Below, piece by piece: positions 32,665-43,041 of a DNA stretch of 49,607 nt. The notes beneath the pieces are model-generated. The model had not been told where the DNA came from. It saw nothing but the letters and a program-made list of their open reading frames with translations, and ran no database searches. A program made the position numbers and the translations under genes. The stretch's first letter is position 1; every line of letters starts with the position of its first letter. Where the stretch lies: positions 275,327-324,933 of the forward strand of contig NW_004457415.1 of NCBI RefSeq assembly GCF_000313135.1, read 5' to 3'. The DNA is from Acanthamoeba castellanii str. Neff (taxonomy: Eukaryota; Discosea; Longamoebia; Acanthamoebidae).

Positions 32665-33035
32665 GCACTTGATTGAATGAACGAAATAAGAAGTGCAGAG
32701 TGAACACCTTGTTGGCCAACGGTTCGCTGGCGATGGGGTGGGATCCCAGGCGGTGCTGGTGGAATGCTGAGAATGTTGTAATTTATATTTCAGTATTACG
32801 GCCACAACAGGGTTCCCGCTGCTCTGCTTCTTTTTTGTTCCTTCCCTGGGCTGCATGGAATGGGAGCGAATTAATCGATCGATTGCTTTTTGATTGATCT
32901 AGATCTATTCTGCATCTTCTGCCGGAGCTCCTTCGATCTTTGCCTGCAGAAGTGAAGATCGCTCCTGTCTTCTTGCCCCCCCCCTCTCTTTTCCATTTCC
33001 TCTACTCGATTCAATTTCGGCGAGCAACCACGAGG
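32665..33035. other. Intergenic region between LCAT-like and VPS9 genes
   Basis: A 371-bp same-strand gap containing the LCAT 3' UTR and the promoter/5' UTR of the VPS9 gene. A CT-rich tract with a run of nine C (about 32977-32986) precedes the start. A few short AT-rich stretches occur. No gene or RNA structure is recognised. Confidence 0.5.
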
Positions 33036-36000
33036 ATGGAGGCGGAGGACGCTCTCAAGGACCTCCTGCAAGAGATCGCGCTGCAGGAGACAGCTATAAC
33101 GGCTGTGACCGAGGATCAGGCTCGGACCCATCGCCAGGATCGGCAGGGAAAGGAACAATCAGACCATGGCATAGTTGCAGGAGATGACGAAGTCGATGCA
33201 AACGACGACGATGTCAAGGATGAAGATGGAGGACTCGATGATGAATCATTCAAACGGTCCGAATTCGGCTCGCGGAAGGTGACCATGGCGGCCGGCGTGC
33301 GGCTGTCGTTGGCCCTGCAGAAGGACTGGTGGCGGTCCCTGCCCGACCTGGCCTACGTCGTCACCAAGATCAACCAGTACGGCAAGCGCCAGACCCGGAC
33401 CCTCCGCCTTACCTCGTACGTTATGCTTCCGCACACGCACCACCGCACACGCACCACCGCACACGCACCACCGCACACGCACCACCGCACACACCGCATG
33501 CGCTGCAAGGCATGTGCGTTATGACTAAGCCGTGATGTGTTCGCACGCGCCACGCATGCAGGGAGGGTATCGAGAATGTGCGCAAGAACGGAAAGGTGTC
33601 ATCGCTGTACCCCTACGAAGCGGTGGTGCGGGTCTACATGAAGAACGTCAGGAGCTTCGTCATTGACTACAAGAACGCCAAGCACTCCTACCAGTATCGA
33701 TCCACCGTACGTGACCAGGCACACGCACCGCACACGCACACGGTGGGTTAAACTTGGTGTTTGGTGATGGTGTTGTGCAGGTGGCGATGCACATCGTCCA
33801 GGAGATCACGTCACGATTGGCCCTGCGGCGACAGGAGGATCGCCTCCTCACGCCCGACATCGCCACACGTCTGCAGGAGAAGCTGGTACGTCGGCCCAGC
33901 CACGAACCGCCCACCACCCGACAAAAACGCTGACACTGCTGACACTGTTGTCGTTGCCGTCGTTGTTGTTGTCGTTGTCGTTCATCGTCGTCTTGAGCAG
34001 CAACAAACGGGACTGCTGGAGCCGCCTATCACGACGCCGCCGCGAAGCACTCGGCAGCAGCAGGCGCAGATGGGGACCTACGACGATCGACGGTCGCGGC
34101 AGGCCAAGAAGCTCCACAGCATTCTGGGCACCACCGAACAGCAGCGGCTGGAGAACGCCATCGACTCGTACACCGACTCACACCATCGTTGCACTGTGTG
34201 TCGTGTGTGTCGTGTGTGTCGTGTGTGTCGTGTGTGTCGTGTGTGTCGTGTGTGTCGTGTGTGTCGTGTGTGTCGTGTGTGTCGTGTGTGTGTGTGTGTG
34301 TGTGTCGTGTGTGTCGTGTGTGTGGTCGTGTGTGTGGTCGTGTGTGTGGTCGTGTGTGTCGTGTGTTGCTAACGCGATGACTTTCGTTGTGCACAGCATG
34401 ATCTTGGACGTCCACACGCCCGAGGGACGAACGCTGAAGCAGTTCTGCAGCAACTTCGCGGTGCTGGAAAAGAACCCCGCCACGCTCGTCATGAACGTAC
34501 GCCGCGGCACCAACCACCACCATCCCATCATCGCGCGTTGGATAACCATTTGCGCCACGGCGTGCCACGTCGCTCATTTTTTGCATTCCTCTCGACAGGT
34601 GCGCCAATTCATGGACGACATGCGTGCCTACATTATCGAGAGGCACGCCGGCGAATTAGCCAAGCTCACCGTGGAGGCCGCTGCGGTACGCGCGCTCTCT
34701 CGCAGCTCCTCTGCACGGGAACTGTCGTGCGTGTGTGCGTGTGCGGTGGCGATGCGAAGCGTCAGCCAAAAGGGCAGGCGAAGTGAGTGGCGGAGGCGAC
34801 TTTACATCCGTTAAAAAAAGTGTGAAGCGTGGCTCCATAAGATGCGAAATCAAATCGAAAAAGGTAGTGCGTGTGCGTCGCGAGCCATTTACTTACCGCA
34901 CCCTGCGCGCACGCGTGTGTTGTGTGACCAACCAGCAATCGCTTGCGCACGAGGAGCTCTCCCTGTCATCGGTGATCGAAAATTCCCTCGAGCGTGCGCT
35001 CGTCTCGCGCTTCCGCGACCGGATCGTGGCCTGCCTCAAGAAACCCACCAAGTGCGTGTTCTCCCCCCTAGACACGACCAACGCAAACCATGATAACGCG
35101 CACACGACGCAAACTAGTTTGCATCGCGACACATGCTCACAGTCACAAACACGATTCGTGTACAGGGAAGAGGAGATGCACCTCAAGCGAAAGGTCGCTG
35201 CCGCCTCCACCAAGCCACAGTCCTTCTTCGGCATCTCGGTACCACTCATTATTTATTTGTCTATATTATGCATTTATTAATCATTTCGCGCCCAACAACA
35301 GGAGGAGCACGTGTCGTCGAGCGGGTGGACCCACGCCATCGCCGAGCTGCAGGCCCTCGACGACTGGGATGTGCCGGGCAAGCTTCTCGCAGCCGTTCTC
35401 GCGGCCGCCAAATCCGTCTATGCCACCGTACCCTCCCCCCTCCCTGCCCGGTTTCGCCTATCTGTGTCGTTGGTCGTGTCGTGTCGTTGGTCGTGTCGTG
35501 TCGTTGGTCGTGTCGTGTCGTGTCGTGCGCACACCCTGACATCGTTCGGTTGCGCAGCTCAACTACGAGAGGAACCGGGGCAAGAAGGGAGAGCACCGAA
35601 CAGCCATTTTCCTCTCGGCTGACGACTTCTTTCCCGTACGACACACGCACGACACGCACACATGCAACACGCAACGGGCGGCGTTCCATGCGTGCGCGCA
35701 CGACTGACATATTCCTCCGGGGGCTGTGTGTGTGGTAGATCTTCCTGTATGTGGTGGCGAGAGCCAACCTGAAGGACCCGCTCCTGGTCTCCGAGTACCT
35801 CTGGGGACTCTGCGACCCCGAGCAGCTCAACGGCGAGGTACGACACACGACACGACACGACACACAGTGGTGGTGACTGACCGGTTTGTTGCCTCGCAGG
35901 GCGGGTACTACCTGACCGTGTTCTGTTCGGCGTTCGAGTACCTCAAGGGTCTCGAAATGGACACCGCGGAGAGCGAGTGCCAGCAACGCGAAGAGGAGGC

Positions 36001-36810
36001 CCTCAAGTACCTCGACGACAAAGTTTTGCAGCCCAGCGACCACTCCCCAAAAGGTGTGTGTATGCGCGTGTGCGGTCGCGCGTGTGTGCGTGTGTGCGTG
36101 CGGTCGTGCTGATGGGTGTGTGCGGTTGTGCCAACAGAGATCAACTCGTCGACGTCGGTGGATTCCTATTTTGCGGCGGCGACGGCGACGGCGGCCAACA
36201 AGACGAGCCTGCTGCAGCTGGCTGAGGACAAACGGCAACGGACCATCTCCGCGCCCAACAAGGGCGGAAAGTCCAAGCAACTCATCCGCCAGCGCGCGGA
36301 GGAGCGCGACAGCCGCGTCGTCATCGGTCTCGCCGGATGCCGGACGGCGCAAGAAAGTACGCGCGCTCGTGTCGTCGCGTGCGTGTGTGCGGTTGTGCGT
36401 GTGTCATGTGTGGGCTGACGCGAATCGTGGGTGCAGCGGTGGACGAGCGGGAGAAGGAGAAGCAGCGACTGAAGGCCCTGGCGGGCCTGCAAGAGTCGGT
36501 GCCGCCATGGCCGACCGCCGCCGTGCGCCAGCGCACAGCGACCCTGCGCGCCGAACACAACGCAGCCGTGGTCGCCGCAGCCGCGAGCAGCGGAGACGAA
36601 GGCGAAGACGACAGCAGTGATGAAGATGAAGACGACGACAGAGAGGACGGCCGTGTTGATGGCGGCGATGGTGGTGGCGGAGGACCCAACAACGACGAAG
36701 ATGGTGCGATGGGCGGGAGCCAGCGGGCGCGACGTCGAGCGAGCAAGCTCGACCGACGGCAAGTGCGGCAGGCCATCGCCCGATACGACGTCGCGCAGAA
36801 GGAGGACTAG
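33036..36810 (+). CDS. VPS9-domain Rab5-type guanine nucleotide exchange factor
   Basis: Fourteen exons: 33036-33415, 33562-33706, 33781-33885, 34001-34167, 34397-34496, 34599-34685, 34936-35051, 35166-35238, 35302-35427, 35558-35635, 35739-35837, 35900-36053, 36138-36356, 36437-36810; 740 aa. After an acidic N-terminus (DEVDANDDDVKDEDGG) comes a PH/PTB-like region (~80-200): RQTRTLRLTSEGIENVRKNG, YPYEAVVRVYMKNVRSFVID, ending in an amphipathic helix. Residues ~300-520 carry the VPS9 domain: SADDFFPIFLYVVARANL, LVSEYLWGLCDPEQLNGEGG and YYLTVFCSAFEYLK. The conserved Asp and the Tyr/Thr pair that act in nucleotide release in Rabex-5 are present. The tail is Lys/Arg- then Asp/Glu-rich. It should activate a Rab5-like GTPase on early endosomes. 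Confidence 0.85.
33428..33494. repeat. Tandem CACACGCACCACCG minisatellite in VPS9 intron 1
   Basis: About five copies of a 14-bp unit (ACCACCGCACACGC) in the intron after the first coding exon. Confidence 0.85.
34195..34362. repeat. (CGTGTGTGT)n minisatellite in VPS9 intron 4
   Basis: Nine-bp TGTGTGTCG units repeated about ten times, then GT and GTGTGTGGTC variants, filling most of the intron at 34168-34396. Confidence 0.9.
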
Positions 36811-37147
36811 TCACCCAGCTGAACCCTACGACGATGAAGGCCAAGACGACAACCCGAAGGAGAAGACGATGAGCCCCACACAAACCGACCGAGCCGGAGG
36901 AGGAGCTGCAGCTCGCCCGGATGAAGCGAGAACGGGCGAGGGCAGCCACCCACGGCCAAGGTCGCGGGACTCAAGCACTCCCCTGAACATCAATGTAATT
37001 TTTGCCATTTTACCCTTCTTATTATTAATCTCTAAAAGACAAAAGATGAGAACCCACTTGAGTGCAAGTAAAGATGAGGGCGGGCTCTGTTGTATTGTTT
37101 TTATTTGACTTAATAAGTCTGTGGTCTGGCTCGGGCCGTACTTGTGC
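36811..37147. other. Convergent intergenic region (VPS9 / RTC3-like)
   Basis: 337 bp between two convergent stop codons, holding both 3' UTRs. The first half is GC-rich, the second AT-rich (TTTGCCATTTTACCCTTC and following). No conserved ORF or RNA is recognised. Confidence 0.5.
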
Positions 37148-37570
37148 TTATTTCTCCTTCTTCATGGTCTTCTGGTTCTTGTGCTGCATAAAGTTGAAGC
37201 CCTTCTCCTTGGGCCAGTCGCCCTCGGACAGGATCTTTCGGATCACCGCGTCGTTGTCTGTCGTCCCAAACACCTTACTGTGCACCATTCACAGCGTGAG
37301 TCACACCGCACACGCACACGACGCACGACACACACCACACGACACGCGCCAAATAGAAGGGGAGGCGCACAGGAGGTCGGCCTGTGGGGCCTGGCCGGCC
37401 TGGCCGTGTCCCTTGAAGATGTCGAACGACTGCAGGACGTCGGTGAGCGGGGTGGACGGGTCCTGCTTCCACTTGTCGGGCATGCCCGGGTTGGCCACCA
37501 CCCAGTACTCCTCGGGAGTAGAGCTCGAGTCGGGCTTGTATGTGAACCTCACCTTCAGTCCTTCGGCCAT
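37148..37570 (-). CDS. Single SBDS N-terminal-domain protein, RTC3-like
   Basis: Two exons: 37570-37346 and 37273-37148, 116 aa. The fold pattern matches the SBDS/Sdo1 N-terminal domain alone, as in yeast Rtc3 (111 aa): MAEGLKVRFTYKP, a hydrophobic strand EYWVVANP, PLTDVLQSFDIFKGHGQAGQ, then FGTTDNDAVIRKILSEG. SBDS itself acts in 60S maturation; Rtc3-type short proteins are linked to RNA metabolism, with no defined enzyme activity. The domains II and III of true SBDS are absent. The 5' UTR, in sense, carries a CAACAA-rich run (about 37625-37660). The donor of exon 1 could lie a few codons earlier. Confidence 0.72.
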
Positions 37571-38124
37571 TGTTGATGTAGTTGGAGTAGTTGAAGAGAG
37601 TGGTTGGTGTTGTTGATGATGGTGTGAGAGTTGTTGTTGTTGTTGTGTTTGTTGGTATGAATGAGGGACAAGAGCTGTAGAGAGGAGCGTTTTATGAGGC
37701 GCAGTGGGCTGGCGCGGCCCCTTGGCCAGGAGGAATTCCGCCAGCAACCCAGACAAAAGCGGAGTGCTGTCCGGGCGCAAGCTTGGCCGCCTGCCGTAGA
37801 CTCTACGGCGTGGAGCCGTTCCGACACATCAAGCACTCGCCTGGAGGAGACCAAGGGCTCACGCTGCTTAGCGACCGCACTCCCACCATGGTCGACCTAG
37901 GTCGTACGTACCTGGTGCCCAGCAGGGCATGCGGCGCTATGCCGGCTATGGCTCGCGGTCCCAGTGGCGCCTTTGTGTCGACGAGCCGCAGAATTTTCCG
38001 GCCAATGCCCGTTCGCTCGAGATAAAACAGGCCAATCCTAAAATGGTATTCAAAAAAAAGCAGAAAGATGTTGTGAAAAAATGATGTGTGAAGAGACACA
38101 CTCTTGCCCAATTGGTTCACTTTT
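37571..38124. other. Gene-poor interval between RTC3-like and RRS1
   Basis: 554 bp. The right end holds the AT-rich RRS1 3' UTR and the left end the CAACAA-rich 5' UTR of the RTC3-like gene. The GC-rich block 37680-38030 has an 80-aa + strand frame (ending PSRRIFRPMPVRSR-type basic residues) with no recognised family and no clear promoter or splice sites. Either promoter sequence or a relic. Confidence 0.4.
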
Positions 38125-38513
38125 TCACTTCTTGCTCATCTTTCGGCCCTTGCCGCCGCCCTTGCCCTTGCCGGAGCCCTTGGCGGCCTTTCGGTCGGCC
38201 ATCTTCTGCTTCTTGGCCTCGTGCGGCAGGGCCAGCTTGGCGGCTCGGTCCGTGTTGAGCTCGGCCGTCTCCTTGCCCAGGATCTTGTTGAGCACGCTCA
38301 TCCCCCGCTCCTTTTCGTTCGCCAGGCCGCCGCTCGAGGCCAGGTCGTCGAACTTCCTCTTGCCGCGCTGGTACTGGTCCTTCTGCTCGCCCGGCAGCCG
38401 CTCGTTGAACTTGCCCAGCGACGCCGTCGACTTGTTCACGTGCTGGATCGAACCCGCCAGACCTGCATTGATGATGAAAAAGAAGAAGAAGAAGATGGTG
38501 AGTTGATGAAGTG

Positions 38514-38544
<31 letters not shown>

Positions 38545-39668
38545 GGGATGGTACCCTTCTTCTTCTCGTCGGCCTTGGCGAAGGCGGCCATGTTTCGCAT
38601 CTCGTTCTGCCTCTGCTTCTTGACCCGATCCTTCTTCTCCTTCTCCACCTTGGCGAACGGGTCGTCGTGCGGGTTGGCCTCGTTGCCCTTCACCTCCACC
38701 ACCCTACGCACACAACCACCCGAACAGAGTCAGCTCCAACTACCGCACGACACGCACCGCACACGCACCGCACACGCACACAACACACGGAAGGGGGCGC
38801 GTACCAGTTGGACTCCTCGGACCTGTTGGCCCGCTGGTAGCCGTGAGCGCGCCGCCAGTCCTGGTGCGTCTGCAGAAGAGAGAAAGAAAGAAACGATCAA
38901 ACACGTGAGCGGACCGAGCAACGTGCGGCGCGCAGCGATGGAAAATGAGGAGTGGTCAGGATTGCACGCGCGACGCACCTCGTCCCATTCGAGCTTGTTC
39001 TTCTTGCGCTTCTGTATGCCCTTCGTGGCAGCGAACTGCTCCCACTTGGTCTTCGGCTTGGGCTTGGGGATCTGCGCATGTGTGGCCACACCCAACCGCA
39101 CACGCCGCACACGCACGACACGACACGACACACGCCGCACGACACGCATATGGAACAAGGTGGTGAGCGGGATCATCGATCGATCGGGCACAGGGCGGTG
39201 TGGAGACGCGTACGTGCTTCTCGCGGGGGAGAGGGGTGGTGGGGCGCGGCAGCTGCGCGAGCACGTCGCCCTCCTGCGTGCGGTGGGTGGGGAGGCCCAG
39301 CAGTTTGTTGAACAGGAGCTGCACCGCATCGCGGCCCGTCTCGTCCAAGTAGGCCTTCGTGCCCTTCTCACTGTGTGGTGGCGTTTTTGATTTTTGTTTC
39401 ATTAACGAATGAATTGTTTGAATGATTGTATTATTTGAATAAAACAAATGCATGAGATGAATAAATGGAAAGAAATAAGAAGATTTTAAATGGAAGCCCA
39501 AACGTACGAGAAGGCGGAGAGGTCCTGGGGCTGGTAATCGTAGCCGGTGAGATTACCGAGGTCGACCTCGATGGATTGACCCAGGAGAAGGTCCGGGTGA
39601 GGGGCGGGCGCGCTCAGCTTGAGAGGCGCATCAGCAGTGGTGTCTACGTCTCCCATTTCTTTCTGCAT
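38125..39668 (-). CDS. RRS1: Ribosome biogenesis regulatory protein RRS1
   Basis: Six exons: 39668-39508, 39370-39214, 39071-38979, 38869-38805, 38703-38555, 38462-38125; 320 aa (yeast 203, human 365). RRS1 works with RPF2 to bring the 5S RNP into pre-60S particles in the nucleolus. Hallmarks: [73 protein letters not shown] and [20 protein letters not shown], all in the order expected for the family. The tail is Lys/Gly-rich ([18 protein letters not shown]), consistent with nucleolar localisation. An alternative ATG at codon 5 is possible. Confidence 0.93.
38514..38541. repeat. (GAT)n trinucleotide microsatellite in RRS1 intron 5
   Basis: Nine GAT/ATG-frame units in the last intron of RRS1. 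Confidence 0.9.
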
Positions 39669-40108
39669 ACAGCGAAAAAGCAGAAATTGGACGAAATGAG
39701 AGGAGATTCAAGAAAAACATGAAGAAGGTGGCATTGGAAGTAAAGTCTTGCGCGAATTCAGATGGCAGAATTGAATGGAAACGATCGAACGAAGTAAAGC
39801 GAAATTGAAAACGAAATTTGTCCCGTAACGAGAGTAGGGGAAGATTGCAGGGTCAAGCGCAGATTGAACATCGAAGGATCGAAGGTTGCCTGTACATGAT
39901 GTGTGTGTACTGAGGACCGGAAAGATGAAGATGGCAACAACAATCGCAACGCAGTCGGAGAAACTGCGCAGAGAAGAGTTGAAGAACAAAAGAAGAATAA
40001 AGAAAATAAAACGTTCGATTTTCTTGTGCGGAAGAAAAGAAAGGAAAACACCAATTCCCTCTGGACTTGGTTTTTGATTTTATTTATATTTTTTGGTGCG
40101 GCGTACAG
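39669..40108. promoter_or_regulatory. Divergent promoter region between RRS1 and MED19
   Basis: 440 bp between divergent starts, AT-richer than coding DNA. The sequence GTACAG directly before the MED19 ATG at 40109 looks like a splice acceptor, so part of this region may be a 5' UTR intron. No other gene is recognised. Confidence 0.45.
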
Positions 40109-41116
40109 ATGGCCGCCCCTCTTCAAACGATGAGTGCCCCAAATGCTGCCATTGTGGGTTCGGTCAGTGCTGGAACCCACTATCTCCTTCGTGGGAATGG
40201 TATTTACACGAGCCGCCTGCTTGTAGAAAAGGGCTATTTTAATCTGTATATTCATTAATTTTAATCCTACTCTTGTGGATTCAATCGATCATGTCTTAGT
40301 GCGTCCGCAGCTGACTGGGGCGGTCAATCTGATCGAACATTACAAGCTCAGCGGGTTGCTGAAGGATAGGGACAAGATACCGCCCACCTTTGAGCCCTAC
40401 ATCAGGCACCTGCCCGTGATGGGCAACGAAACAGACAAGAATCCAGCCCTCGGGCTGCGTGCCCTGTTTCCTCTCGATGAGTGGCCCATCGTGGAGGACG
40501 ATGACGATCTCGCCCTCGCCCCCTTGGGCCAGGAGCTCCTCAAAGGCCTCACCCTCGAACCAGGCAAGCTGGAGGTACCCCCCCTCTGCAGCCCCGCACG
40601 TGCCGTGTGTGTCGTGCCGTGTGTCGTGTGCTCACACCACGCGGCCGTGTGTAGGAGAGGCGGCGACGAAAGAAGCACAGAGACAAGGACAGGGAAGGGC
40701 GAGCGGAGCGCAAGCACAGGAAGCACCGCAAGAAGCACCGCGACCAGCAGGTGGCCGCCGACGGCAGCGTGATCAGCCCCGGGGCGGATGGCGGCTCAGC
40801 CGCACCAACGCCGGGCACCGAGCCCGGCGCCGAGGGCGGCGAACGACGAGACAAAGAGCGGAAGCACCGACACAAGCACAAGGTAACACGACACACGACA
40901 CACGCATGCACGCAATGGAGGGGCTGACTCTCTCGTGCGCAGCGAAAAAGCAGAGAGGAGGGTGCGGAGGGCAGCACCAAGGAGTCGAGGGAGGAGCGGA
41001 GGAAGAAGCGGCGCAGGAGGGAACAGCAGGCGGGTTCAGAGAACCAGCAGCAGCAGCAGCCCTCGCCCACCAAGCCCACCGACGGTGCCCCGGCCGCGCC
41101 GGCCGTGGTCGGCTGA
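40109..41116 (+). CDS. MED19: Mediator complex subunit 19
   Basis: Four exons: 40109-40199, 40300-40574, 40655-40882, 40943-41116; 255 aa. MED19 links the Mediator head/middle to RNA polymerase II transcription. The signature stretch LTGAVNLIEHYKLSGLL is close to the plant MED19 motif (ELTGAVDLISHYKL); IRHLPVMGNETDKNPALGLRALF (in parts) follows. The second half is a long Lys/His/Arg-rich run (KKHRDKDREGRAERKHRKHR, KERKHRHKHK) like the HKKKKHK tail of animal MED19. The convergent MMADHC stop lies 95 bp beyond. Exon 1 encodes a short N-terminus with no known domain. Confidence 0.85.
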
Positions 41117-41211
41117 GCGCCTCTCTCTCTCTCTCTCTTCCTCGCGTGTTGTATGGCGTCTTGCGTCTTTGTTGATAGTGTACACGAGATGAACATGTTG
41201 TGTTGCGTGAC

Positions 41212-42277
41212 CTACGCGTCTTCGGCACAGATCGGAGCGGCGGCGGTGGTGATGAGGTGCGAGTGGGCGAGGAGCGCCGCCTGCAGAAGTTCGTAGGGAG
41301 CAGAGGTGAAGAGGGTGGCGGGGTAGACTGCCGTTCGCCACTGGGGATGGGACACCACCTCGCAACTGCCCACCTGATGATGACGAAGAGGAAGTGGATC
41401 CGAAGCGATGAGTTTTGCATCAAGACCTTACTTGCTTGCTTACATCAAGACGAAGGACGAACCTGGATGCGGTCGTAGGGGAGCAGCAGCTCGATGCCGC
41501 TCGTGTCGCAGTACGTCAGCCCGCCTCGATCCCCGATGACCTGATGAGTCGCGGGAGTGAGCAGACACGCACACGACAAGCAACACGCAAAAAAGTAACA
41601 CACGCGACACACAACGGCAGTGTGCGTGCGCACCGGGTGACCGCTGCAGGGATCGGAGAGGTCGGCCCAGTGTCCGTCTCTGCGCAGCTGCTCGCACACG
41701 TTCCTGCCCCACGCCACAAACTGGGCGTGTGCGTGGCGAAGAGCGAGCGCGCGTCAGAGGAAGCTTGTTCGCAGGTGTGAGAAGAGCGAGGCCTCAGCGG
41801 GCACGTACATTCTCGAGAAGGAGGTCCTTGTCTTGGGCCGCTTCGTCGCTCCAGTCGATGAGGTCGGTCCGGCTGGGCTGGAAGGTGATCACCACGTACA
41901 CCTTCCCGCAACTCGCGACGATCTGCTCTGCCGACTCTGGAAATATTCGTTTCTGCATCGTATGTGAGCAAGTGCGTGGCACCAACGAATCATCATTGGC
42001 AATCGATCAGGATCAATAGAATCGCAAATGTGTAGAAAATCGAGATGAAGTGTCGGAGTACCATTTCCGGGACGAGGCGAGCTGGGCACGTGTGGACAGT
42101 GTATTCAAGCTCGCCTTCATCATCATCATTGCTGCCCACCTTTATCCTGACCGGTCCGGCAACGAAGTGGGCCTTCTTCCTGGAGCCCAGCTTGAACTCG
42201 AGCTGTGCGGGCCAGGTAGGTCGGTTTTCGCCATCTGCCGCGCCGGCCTCCATCTTTACGTTTTCCTCTCCAGGCAT
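41212..42277 (-). CDS. MMADHC: Cobalamin trafficking protein CblD (MMADHC)
   Basis: Five exons: 42277-42062, 41952-41809, 41720-41634, 41540-41463, 41373-41212; 228 aa as modelled (human 296). MMADHC directs B12 from MMACHC to methionine synthase and methylmalonyl-CoA mutase. Matching segments: IFPESAEQIVASCGKVYVVI, TDLIDWSDEAAQDKDLLLENF, CEQLRRDGHWADLSDPCSG, and GSCEVVSHPQWRTAVYPATLF. These parallel the human LFPE, WSEEVE-LLEKF, GYWADFIDP and GCCKVIRHSLWGTHVV blocks. The N-terminus may extend upstream: an in-frame GFKDSL precedes Met1 with a possible acceptor, so the start at 42277 is provisional and a mitochondrial signal could lie in an unseen exon. Confidence 0.88.
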
Positions 42278-42618
42278 GAGCGAGTCCTTGAACCCTCGTA
42301 TGCGTGATTAGATAGATCGATTACACGACTCCTCGATTTCTATCTTGTACAGATCGAAATTGCCTGCGCGAGGTCGCCTACTCCGGAGATGCGGGAACAA
42401 GGTTCTTCATTTTTTGCATATTTTGATCTTCTTCCTAATTTCATCTCATATTTATTTATGTTTCTTTTTGCTGACGTGGCTTCGGGCCGGCGGAAACAGA
42501 AGCTGGAACGGCCTTCAAGGAACGGCTCAGCAACGCAAGAAGTGAAATCTGATTACAAAACGAGGAAAGAGCTGGTTGAGCTAAGAAGAAACGAAAGAGG
42601 ACCACATACGAGAGAGAG
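42278..42618. promoter_or_regulatory. Divergent region between MMADHC and SNARE genes
   Basis: 341 bp between divergent starts. The middle is AT-rich (TTTTTGCATATTTTGATC and following). It may hold an unrecognised first exon of MMADHC and the promoters of both genes. Confidence 0.4.
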
Positions 42619-42936
42619 ATGGCGGTACGGTCGGCGCATGGAGCGAACGACAAGATGCAGATGCTCGAGCAGCGCCAGCAGCCGACGTGGGGCGACATCA
42701 ACCACATGGCGCTGGTTGTGGAGGAGCGAGACGACGCCATTGCGACCATCTGTGCGGACGTACAGCAGATAAACGGCATGTTCAATGACTTGCTCGCCTT
42801 GACGCTCGAGCAGCGGCCGATGGTTGATTCTATTGAGGCGAACATCGACGCGGCCGTCCTTTCGACGAACGATGGAGTTCGCAATCTCAGAAAGGCCGAG
42901 CAGCTTCAACGCAACAGCACCTGCATCCTCTCCTGA
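42619..42936 (+). CDS. Short Q-SNARE ending in a CaaX box
   Basis: Single exon, 105 aa. Nearly the whole protein is one t-SNARE coiled coil: VEERDDAIATICADVQQIN, GMFNDLLALTLEQRPMVDSI, EANIDAAVLSTNDG, VRNLRKAEQLQ. The glutamine in LEQRP sits where the central zero-layer Gln of syntaxins lies (their ESQGEMID region). There is no Habc domain and no C-terminal membrane segment; the protein ends C-I-L-S, a CaaX box with Ser as last residue, which favours farnesylation. Prenylated SNAREs such as Ykt6 are R-SNAREs with a longin domain, so this layout differs. A stop upstream in frame fixes the start. It should act in membrane fusion with lipid-anchored attachment. Confidence 0.8.
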   Translation: MAVRSAHGANDKMQMLEQRQQPTWGDINHMALVVEERDDAIATICADVQQINGMFNDLLALTLEQRPMVDSIEANIDAAVLSTNDGVRNLRKAEQLQRNSTCILS

Positions 42937-43041
42937 CACAACCTTGCAGCCTTGTACATCTTCATTCCGATTTGTAAATACATCAGAGCTCGTTCATAAT
43001 CACAAATATATTTGAAAAAAATAAATAAAATAAGGCCACAG

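Noticed and set aside
34195..34362. CRISPR-like array from regular repeats
   Set aside because: The units are 5-9 bp, directly adjacent and without spacers, inside an intron: ordinary microsatellites.
17402..42936. FAM21, VPS9 GEF, SNARE and RasGEF as a functional trafficking cluster
   Set aside because: They are interspersed with unrelated housekeeping genes on both strands; co-location is most simply chance.
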